Of a stretch of DNA of 64,000 nt, positions 55,905 through 64,000 are shown piece by piece. This DNA comes from Cladorhizidae sp. MBARI D1340-BT2 (taxonomy: Eukaryota; Porifera; Demospongiae; Poecilosclerida; Cladorhizidae): the NCBI GenBank assembly GCA_028752905.1, contig JAQNBH010000009.1, positions 25,838,370-25,902,369 on the forward strand. Reading direction: 5' to 3'. A model generated the notes under the pieces. It was not told the origin of the DNA. It made no database searches and worked only from the letters and a program-made list of their open reading frames with translations. Position 1 is the stretch's first letter. Each line of letters starts with the position of its first letter. The translations under genes and the position numbers were made by a program.

Positions 55905-56545
55905 TGTAACAATTATGTCAAATAACAATAACAATATGCCAAATAACATTAATAACATGTAACAATATACCAAATAAAAATATAAACAATATGCCAAATA
56001 ACAGTAATAACATGTAACAATATGCCAAATAACAATAATAACATGCAACAATATACGCCAAAATAACAATAATAACATGTAACAATATACCAAATAACAA
56101 TAATTACATGTAACAATATACCTAACAACAATAATAACATGTAACAATATACTAAATAACAATAATAACATGTAACAGTATACCAAATTACAGTAACAAT
56201 AATTATACCAAATAACAATAATAACGTTTAACAATATGCCAAATAACAATAATAACATGTAACAATATGCCAAATAACAATAATAACATGTAACAATATA
56301 CCAAACAACAATAATTACATGTAACAATTTGCCAAATAACAATAATAACATGTAACAATATGCCAAATAACAATAATAACATGTAACAATAATTATTATA
56401 ACAATTTTCCAAATAACAATAATAAAATGTAACAATATGCCAAATAACAATAATAACATGTAACAATATATCAAATAACAATAATAACATGTAACAATAT
56501 GCCAAATAACAATAATAATATGTAACAATATACCAAATAACACCG
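55905..56545. repeat. 31-bp minisatellite, P3 array
   Basis: About 20 units of the same type as 19672-20072, with more variants (taacaatatacgccaaaa, aattattataac). Ends at the gag relic, as in P2. It gives a 246-aa minus-strand ORF that is an artefact of the repeat. Confidence 0.9.
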
Positions 56546-57107
56546 TAGGTCTCACAGGAGATGTGCTATTCATGTAAGATCTCAGTTCTTACTTTTGGGA
56601 AGTCTTTCTGCTGATCTGCAGGCATGGAGGTGACAGCAGTGAGACCTTCACCGGAGAGGGAGCTGCGTAAGATGATGGCCCACTGATTACGTGGCCATTA
56701 GCCAGCCTCAGCCGTAGCCTCAAATGCCTCCAGGTTGGTCCCCATACCATCCGTCCCTTCAGTAAACTAAGGGATGGATAGCTAAGGCAGCGGAGGGGGT
56801 CGAGGTGCAGTAGGGAGAGGTCTGGCCAACATCTGCAGGAACCTCAGCTGCTGCAGAGCCTCTCTCTCCTCCTGCCTAGCCTGGACCTCCTCCCACCTCT
56901 GGGCTTCTCGAGTCTCTCTCTCTTCCTGTTTAGCCTGGGCCTCCTCCCGTTTCTGTGCCTCTCGAATTGACCGAGTCTGGTCGATTTAGATCCACTGCTG
57001 GAGGAATCTGTCCATGGGATCGATAGGAAAGTTGGCCACTGGGGTGCTCCCATGACCTCGACGGGATTCTTGGAGCATGCTTCTCTCCTTCTCCTCTGAC
57101 ATGTCAA
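56546..57107 (-). pseudogene. Ty3/gypsy-type gag fragment (P3 copy)
   Basis: Sister of 20908-21477. The coiled-coil part is readable in a shifted frame (QEERETREAQRWEE type), and the capsid part is reduced by indels around 56690-56850, including a stop in the PKFTEGTDG segment (agtaaactaaggg). Dead. Confidence 0.65.
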
Positions 57108-57284
57108 GTCAGGGTGATTGGGAAGAGAGGAAAAAAATTAAATCAATACAAACTACAAAACCTCTTCCTGGCTACTGAAGGGTCGGTTTTCAAACCACAA
57201 GGCCATCCCCTGGGTGTCTACAGCTAGCTAAGCAACTCCTCTTCGCTAGTTACTGGCTGGTCCAGGATTTCCTTTTTACAAGAG

Positions 57285-57700
57285 ATCCCACCGCTGACGC
57301 CACTGTCGGGGAAATTTCACCCTTATCTAAAACCTTTCTTCCTCAATAAGAAAATGGTACTGCTGTAGCCCGAGCGGTTAGCTACCTCTGGGTGAATACA
57401 CCGCGATGCCTAGGTACTCCAGGCATTGGCTACTCCATCAATCAACCCTACCTAGACCACTGATCTCCGTGACCCAAGTCTCAGTCCTCTCTACTTAGGA
57501 CCTTACTCCAATGTCACCCCTCAGGTTGACTCACTCTATCTCTTTGTCCCTGTCAGGGAAGTAAGCATACACCTTGATATACTTACAACTATCAGACAAA
57601 ACTCCAGAGTCCCACTCTGGTGCCTTACAATACAGGTATTTCTTAACAGTCACCTGATATGCATATTGCTCTAGAACAGTTATCACAATGCCTCCTTGGG
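57285..57700 (-). other. LTR fragment and primer-binding site (P3 copy)
   Basis: On the minus strand TGGCGTCAGCGGTGGGATCT begins at 57302 and the LTR end TGTCGGGG (plus strand) at 57304. Same arrangement as 21656-22050. Approximate right edge. Confidence 0.5.
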
Positions 57701-57724
57701 ATTGTGGTGGTGTAGTCATCCATT

Positions 57725-58640
57725 AGCTGTTGGTTGTGTTTTGTGGTTATGGTGGGTTATTGTTTGAAAAGTCAGGGAGTGGTCCTGTTGATTTCCCTGA
57801 CAGTAGCAATACAGTATACAGGATCCCATCCAAAGACCCATCCATAGATGAGGCAGTTGAAGTAATTTTTGTAATGTTGACGAAAGATGAGAGCTTGAGG
57901 GAGAAGACTACACTAGTGGCTGACAGGATTTCTGAAATGTTGGAATTGTGCCTGAAATCCACCTACATCAGATTTCAAGAAAAATACTACGAGCAACAAG
58001 AGGGTGTAGCAATGGGCTCTCCAGTATCTGCAGTAGTAGGCAACCTTTATGTGGAATTCTTTGAGGAATTGTCGCTCACAACTGCCCCACTAAAGCCAAC
58101 AGATATGTAGATGATACCTTCTGCATTTTGAAGAAGTGAAGTGAGCAGGACTTGTAGACCATCTCAACAACAACAAGCCATCCATAAAGCAGGGATGAGT
58201 GAAGACATCAGGAAGGTCTGCAGGAAGTTTAACATAAAAGTTGTCTTCAGATCAGGAAGACCTCTGAGGACACAACTGAGCAGAGTGAAGGATGTTTTAC
58301 CAGCTAGAATGCACTCACGTGTTGTGTACTGCATTCCTTGTAGCTGTGGGAAATACTACATAGGGGGGACCATCTGAAGACTGGAGACCTGAGTGAAAGA
58401 ACATCAAGATGCCTGTAGAAATTGTCATAAAGAGAAGTCTGCAATTGCTGAGCATGCATGGGATAATGGACATCCTATTTTCTGGGAGGAAGCCACCATC
58501 TTGGACCAGGCCAGAAGACAGAAGGAACTGCTAGTGAAGGTGGCATTGCACATTGGCCTAGCACCAAAGTGTGAGTGTTTCAATTGAGACTGTGGAATGG
58601 ACTTGCCTGGCTGCTGGAGAACTACCCTGAACTTGAAGCC
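57725..58640 (+). pseudogene. Penelope-like element: RT fragment plus GIY-YIG endonuclease, internally deleted
   Basis: RT part: SIDEAVEVIFVMLTKDESLR, then RFQEKYYEQQEGVAMGSPVS and AVVGNLYVEFFEEL; then, after a frameshift, RYVDDTFCILKK with the catalytic Asp pair. The rest of the RT (thumb and linker, several hundred residues in the family) is missing. At 58141 the frame resumes at IRKVCRKFNIKVVFRSGRPL, and the GIY-YIG domain follows: VVYCIPCSCGKYYIGGTI, a stop (TGA at 58375), then LKEHQDACRN... and SAIAEHAWDNGHPIFWEEAT to 58587. Penelope-like elements have just this RT to GIY-YIG order. The 3' tail after 58587 matches the relics at 1090, 16130 and 49855. Dead, with at least one frameshift, one stop and a large deletion. 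Confidence 0.85.
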
Positions 58641-58687
58641 ACGACCACCATAATTACATTTATATAATTTTTTTAATAATTTTATTA

Positions 58688-59956
<1,269 letters not shown>

Positions 59957-60261
59957 ATTTTATATATGGATTTGTTGTTTTATTTATTTGTTTATTTATG
60001 TATGTACATTTGTGACCGAATTTGCGAAAACCCACCTAAACGGGGGTTAAAAAAAAAGTGAATTTATTTAATAATCGGCACCTATGATACCTAATGATCA
60101 TATCCTAAAAGTTTGAAACTGTTTGATAATGTTTCCTTCGAGCTATGGCATGAATAGTTGCGCTCCTTCAAGTACAACAATAGGGATTATTGCGTTTATA
60201 AAGCGTTGCCAGGGTGCGGGCGAAACGAAGCCGTATACTTCCGTAAACGTGTAATTAGAGC

Positions 60262-60600
60262 TATTACCACGCCCTTGGCGTTCATTTGCCACGCCCAGGG
60301 TCTAAAAAATGGAAGGATAGTATGGGGACGACTGGAGTAGGACTCTTTCTAAGCAGCGGTAAGGTACAGATTAGTTAGTTAGGAGTTGTAGAAAGAGTTG
60401 ATCAGCTATGTTTGGCTAATCTTGCGTAGTTTTGTTCGAGCTATTGCCACACCCTCGGCCTAAAAAGATGGAAGAATAGTATGGACGACTGGAGTAAGGA
60501 CTCGTTCTAAGCAGCGGTAAGTAGCAGATTAGTTAGTTAGGAGTTGTATATGTTGTAGAATGAGTTGATCAACTATGTTTGACATCTTATGTAGTTTGCT
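60262..60600. repeat. Two subterminal 150-170-bp repeats in the transposon
   Basis: Units start gagctattaccacgccc and gagctattgccacaccc and share agcagattagttagttagga and gagttgatcaactatgttt. Position between end and gene fits transposase binding or a 3' UTR duplication. Confidence 0.75.
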
Positions 60601-60760
60601 TCTGTAACAAAGTTGAACTTTATTGATTCTTTAGAAACAAGTTGAGAATAAATTATGGTAAGTTCACCTCTTATTATTGCTAGCTTGCTTCTAGTTAAAC
60701 ATGTTTGCTACATTTTCATGTGACTTATCTGCTAGAAAATAATGTTTGATAGCTAACTAG

Positions 60761-62161
60761 TTATGATGTACAAAGTTTATGATATAATAAGAAGCTATGA
60801 TGAATAAAGTCACATCTTTTAGGTGATGGGGTTATGTTCTGAGGAGTCAAGGTGCATTTGATTGGGAGAGGCATTCTGGTTGCTGGACTTGGATCAGGAC
60901 AAACAATATCCTGACAATGAGGGGGACAGAATTCTCGTATTTTTTCGAAAAGGTATTTCTTCCTTTCTGGAGTTAGACCTTCTGGTATAATTGTGGGGGG
61001 GAGTTCATTTTTATGTGGCTTCCAGTCTTTATACTGTTCCACTAGAAGAGGCAGCCTTTTCTCTATCGCATCCGTCCCTGTCCTGACCATAGCAACTCCT
61101 GGTTCTTTTGATGAGAACTTCAAGTGGTGAAATGTCTTGATCCCAACAAATGCCTGTCTCCTGTAGTACTTTGTGAAGTAGTTTGCCCAGTTGTACTGTG
61201 GAACTAAAATAGTTCCGTCTTCCCTCCCCACCAACTGGGCATTGTTAACTTTTGCAGAACTGTTGACAACATCAGCAATGTCTTGTAGGCACCCGACCTT
61301 TGTCCTTCTGTATTTTTGCTTCAGCAAGCCAAACCTGACTACATTCCTGGTGACAGCCAAGGGCAGTCTGTTGTGAGGTAGCCTTTTGTGGTTGCCATGT
61401 TCTCTTGTAGTCAGACCCACAGCAGTGTAGTGGATTTTGAGGGATTTAAATCTGTCTATTCCTGGAGTGTTATGGTACATTGTTGTACTGTAATAATATT
61501 TCCCACAGTATAGTATGACATTGTACCTACCAATACTATGCAGCATAAGGAAGGTGACCTTGCAAATCCTCAAACCATTGTGATAGAAGACTATCCTGGA
61601 CCTCTGCCGTGGTAATGTGGTATGGTGTGATCCTTCCCCTACTGTGTCTTCATTATTAATATTAGCCATAATTTGTCCCAGGATTACCATATCGACCTGT
61701 TCCCTGCTCAGTGATGCACATTGGTCTCTCATGTCTTGGTAGTGCTCTGCAGTAAACTGTGAGGAGCATGGTTTTCCTTTAAACATCACACAGCCACACC
61801 CCTTCAGCAAGAATTCTGTAAGTTTGGGATCCTAATGGAATAATAGCCATGTTTATTATGCAGATGCCATGTGTTACACCTACAATAAAGGGAAGTGCTG
61901 CTGGCTCAAGTGCTATTGATGAAGAAGGCTGTGGTAGTGATGATGGAGTCTGGGATGGGTGTCCACTCAATGGTGAGAAGAGGTCCTCCTCAAGAGTGGA
62001 GAAGAGAGGTGGATCTTCATCACCACAGTCATCATCTTCTGAAGATTCTAAATTTCATTTTAATGTATTTTTTATAGTATTAAGTATTATTTCGTATTAT
62101 ATCATGCTTTGAAAGTTACCATCAGATTCCATTACTTCATTGAACTCGTTGTCTTCAGTGC
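60761..62161 (-). CDS. Transposon-encoded protein, three visible exons, unrecognised family
   Basis: Exon (62161-62120) reads TEDNEFNEVMESD; exon (62038-61884) EDDDCGDEDPPLFSTLEEDL then PSSSIALEPAALPFI; exon (61831-60761) DPKLTEFLLKGCGCVMFKGK, PCSSQF, then REQVDMVILGQIMA and a 300-residue stretch ending TAG. Splices are phase-consistent (1-1 and 0-0). The GCGC...PCSSxF start, the xxLDMVILGQ-like helix, FYHNGLRICKVTFLMLHSIG and the C-terminal GLTPERKKYLFEKIREFCP are, as I recall them, parts of a multicopy uncharacterised family in cnidarians and sponges; I give no name. It is likely the transposase or its accessory. No DDE triad could be picked with confidence. First exon and start not found. 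No stop in 1 kb of exon, so recently active. Confidence 0.6.
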
Positions 62162-62689
62162 CTGTACAGTAAAATTCAATATCTATTGAGGGTGTAAATA
62201 TTACCATACTTGCCCATCCAAGGTGAAGTAATCTGCTAATAGTTCATTGAGGGAGTGTTCGTCAGAGCTTCCTACCAGGTCTGGTCCTTCCCCGCCCACC
62301 TGTTGAGAGCGCTGGCTACGTTCTGTGAACTGGACATCGGGATAACATGATTGCAACCAAACTTAGCGCGCCTGATGCGCGCGAAAAGAGCATAGCAACG
62401 CCTCCGTTCACGAACGGTAAGTATCGACCTATCTTACAGTAAAGGCTTATTTCTCCTTCTAGAAATAGCGCCTGGGCTTATGACTGCCACTGGTTTATAT
62501 ATAAAGGATAGTTATAGCCATTGGCACAAACACAAAAAAATCGTCTTTAAAAAAAAAAATTAATAAAACAGCCATATCTCAATTAATGCTTTCCCCCGTT
62601 TAGGTGGGTTTTCGCAAATTCGGTCACATTTTTATTTGTTGTTGATTTAATTTTATTTATATATAATTATTTTTTTTCATTTATTTATT

Positions 62690-62880
62690 TAATTTATTTA
62701 ATTTTTTTTAAATTTTTTACATCCGCTGCACGTGCTAGGTGCGTGTACTGCCACGTGGTGGATAGGTAGCTACTGGTATATAACAGGCTCACATGAGCCT
62801 TAGTGTCACATTATTCCTGATGAAGACTAGAACATCTAGTCGAAATGTCGAGAATGAAAATTGAAGTTGATTAACTGAGA
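62690..62880 (+). ncRNA. Hammerhead-like hairpin, Penelope-type terminal signature (candidate)
   Basis: CTGATGA at 62817-62823, then GACTAG / CTAGTC as a perfect 6-bp stem around AACAT (62825-62841), then GAAA and TGTCGAGAATG. CTGATGA, stem II and GAAA are the hammerhead ribozyme core, and Penelope-like elements are known to carry such motifs near their ends. Here one extra A lies between CTGATGA and the stem, and stem III is not formed, so self-cleavage is unlikely as it stands. Confidence 0.4.
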
Positions 62881-63779
62881 AGGTGATTTTAATGTCACCT
62901 AACAGGTATAGCATGGAAGCAAGTCAGCGTTCTTCTCTGTAACTAGCGATCATTTATACTTGAGCCAAGAATTGATTGTAAAATATTTACTATACCCACA
63001 GAGATCAGAATGCTCACTTGGCTTCCATTAAGCTCAAGTGCACTGTCCTTGCGACATCCATACATGTGAACGAACTCTAGGGATACACATACAATATATT
63101 TGTTTCAACATGTCCTTCATCTCTGTCTGTCCTTACTTTATAGGAGGTGAGTTACAGTATTCTATGGCTAGGATGCCAGACTTCAATTTAATTGAACATG
63201 TCTCTTGGCTCTCTGTGTCCAACCTTCTTCATGAAATCATCATAGTATGTAAGTTACAGATCTAGGATTACATGCCTTGATCAACTTTAATTAATTTACA
63301 TGTCTCTTGGCTCTCTGTGTCCAACCTACATGTATTTCATGAAACCATCATAGTATGTAAGTTACAGTATATCTTAATCTAGGATTACATGTCTTGATCA
63401 ACTTTAATTAATTTTCATGTCTCTTAGCAGAAGGCCACATATTATTTATTATTATTATATAAAACTTTATTTCTTGTTCTGCTTTATGTGAGTGGGCGGA
63501 GGAAGTGATAAAAATTTATATAACAAATAATAAAACTTACTGACAATCACAAATTGCCATCATAAACAGACTCTTCCTTACCTTTACTGCTGTCTCTGCA
63601 AGCCAATGAAAGCACCTGGCTAGCCTGAAATCCCTCCACTATTTATAAAATATCCACTCCTGCTTGGATTTATGCAGCGGCATCTAGGAGGACATGGCAT
63701 TGTAGGTGCTAGCTAACATCAGGAGAGAGAGAGTTACGCTGTACATGCTTCTTCTGTGATGGTTTGGCATTTGTAACTA
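62881..63779. repeat. Further copy of the dispersed repeat with splice-like cores
   Basis: Tracks agcaagtcagcgttcttctc and gatcagaatgctcacttggc match 29440-29570 and 32690-32820. Three cores follow: ATAGGAGGTGAGTT at 63140 and ATAGTATGTAAGTT at 63242 and 63352, spaced 100-110 bases. The ORF at 63038-63265 overlaps these and is not called. Confidence 0.75.
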
Positions 63780-64000
63780 TCGTTTAATGAGTAGTATCAG
63801 TTCCAATGTTGAAAAAAAGCTAATGAGCCCATTTTGAAAAGAATGAGGGATTCCAGACAGTTTTTCCTCAAAACGCTCCCAATTGGAGCCAAATAGAACT
63901 TTCGGTTAAAAAGTGGAGATTTAACACCATAAGACGTTTTCTGTTGTTTAAAGAGTAGAAATAGCTCCATAATATTGAAAAGAAAGCTAATGTACCCATT
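63780..64000. repeat. Satellite unit as at 22501-23475
   Basis: cgtttaatgagtagtatcag, cagtttttcctcaaaacgct and ccaattggagccaaatagaa match the 22.5-kb array. It continues past the window end. Confidence 0.85.

Larger units (their letters stand above)
53182..58140. repeat. Block P3, second part (close copy of 18410-22500)
   Basis: From cctagcagatataaaaaatt the sequence follows P2 from 18412, including cassettes, the 31-bp minisatellite, gag, LTR and Penelope-like RT. About 1.1 kb (53540-54625), with one dead cassette, is absent from P2. The MITE at 20073-20830 is absent here. Confidence 0.9.
60011..62628 (-). mobile_element. 2.6-kb DNA transposon with 36-bp terminal inverted repeats
   Basis: Left end TGTGACCGAATTTGCGAAAA continuing to CGGGGG (60011-60046), and its exact inverse at 62593-62628. 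It contains one multi-exon protein gene on the minus strand (60761-62161). The left subterminal region has two copies of a roughly 150-bp unit (60262 and 60433; ggacgactggagtaggactc, tctaagcagcggtaa). Flanks are T-rich; the target duplication is unclear (possibly TT). Confidence 0.85.

Noticed and set aside
55833..56573. 246-aa hydrophobic ORF and its frame-shifted companions
   Set aside because: By-product of the 31-bp minisatellite; same peptide in each frame.
57360..57440. tRNA-like tract (gtagcccgagcggttagctac)
   Set aside because: No T-arm consensus and no cloverleaf; it lies in the LTR fragment.

Overview
The window looks like AT-rich nuclear DNA of an early-branching animal, most likely a demosponge (Amphimedon-like). 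This is inference from three things: very short introns with GTGAGC/GTATGT donors, a transposon set typical of sponges and cnidarians (Penelope-like, gypsy-type integrase with Ulp1 and PHD, piggyBac, hAT, Ty3/gypsy gag), and a Death-domain exon next to many tiny symmetric exons. There is no operon logic, no CRISPR, no rRNA and no convincing tRNA. Most long ORFs are accidental or lie in decayed mobile DNA.

Layout. (1) Three related blocks carry a repeated two-exon cassette on the + strand: block P1 (about 1-4250), block P2 (about 15000-22500) and block P3 (about 47026-58140). P3 is a hybrid. Its first part (47026-52799) is a close copy of P1, its second part (53182-58140) a close copy of P2, and the junction is a 382-bp patch copied from an integrase pseudogene at 45399-45782. 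Each cassette has exon a (about 60-70 nt, phase 1 in) and exon b (40 nt, phase 1 out), the latter usually coding ...SFS.EQAYEIP or AYENP. Fourteen cassettes or parts are visible, from intact to dead; a lone cassette lies at 10621 and a Death-domain exon at 13734. I read them as pieces of one or more signalling genes with a repeated tyrosine-motif tail.

(2) Between the blocks lies decayed mobile DNA: a gag-protease relic (6754-8480), a roughly 640-bp hairpin repeat (11108-11744), a piggyBac-like relic (26261-27745), a dispersed repeat family with splice-site-like cores (25500-33500 and 62880-63780), a gag ORF running into a hAT dimerisation domain (36936-37995), an integrase/Ulp1/PHD element (39066-42927) containing a TA-flanked MITE, and a second, KRBA2-like integrase (44445-46985).

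(3) P2 and P3 end in the same set: a 31-bp minisatellite, an LTR with primer-binding site and gag fragment, and a Penelope-like RT/GIY-YIG relic. The P2 array holds a 758-bp MITE that P3 lacks. P3 holds a 1719-bp TTAA-flanked piggyBac-type element that P1 lacks.

(4) The right end has a pure (ATT)n tract of about 1.26 kb, a 2.6-kb DNA transposon with 36-bp terminal inverted repeats and a long unrecognised protein gene, a hammerhead-like hairpin, and satellite sequence shared with 22.5-23.5 kb.

All family names rest on motifs read by eye. No database search was run.
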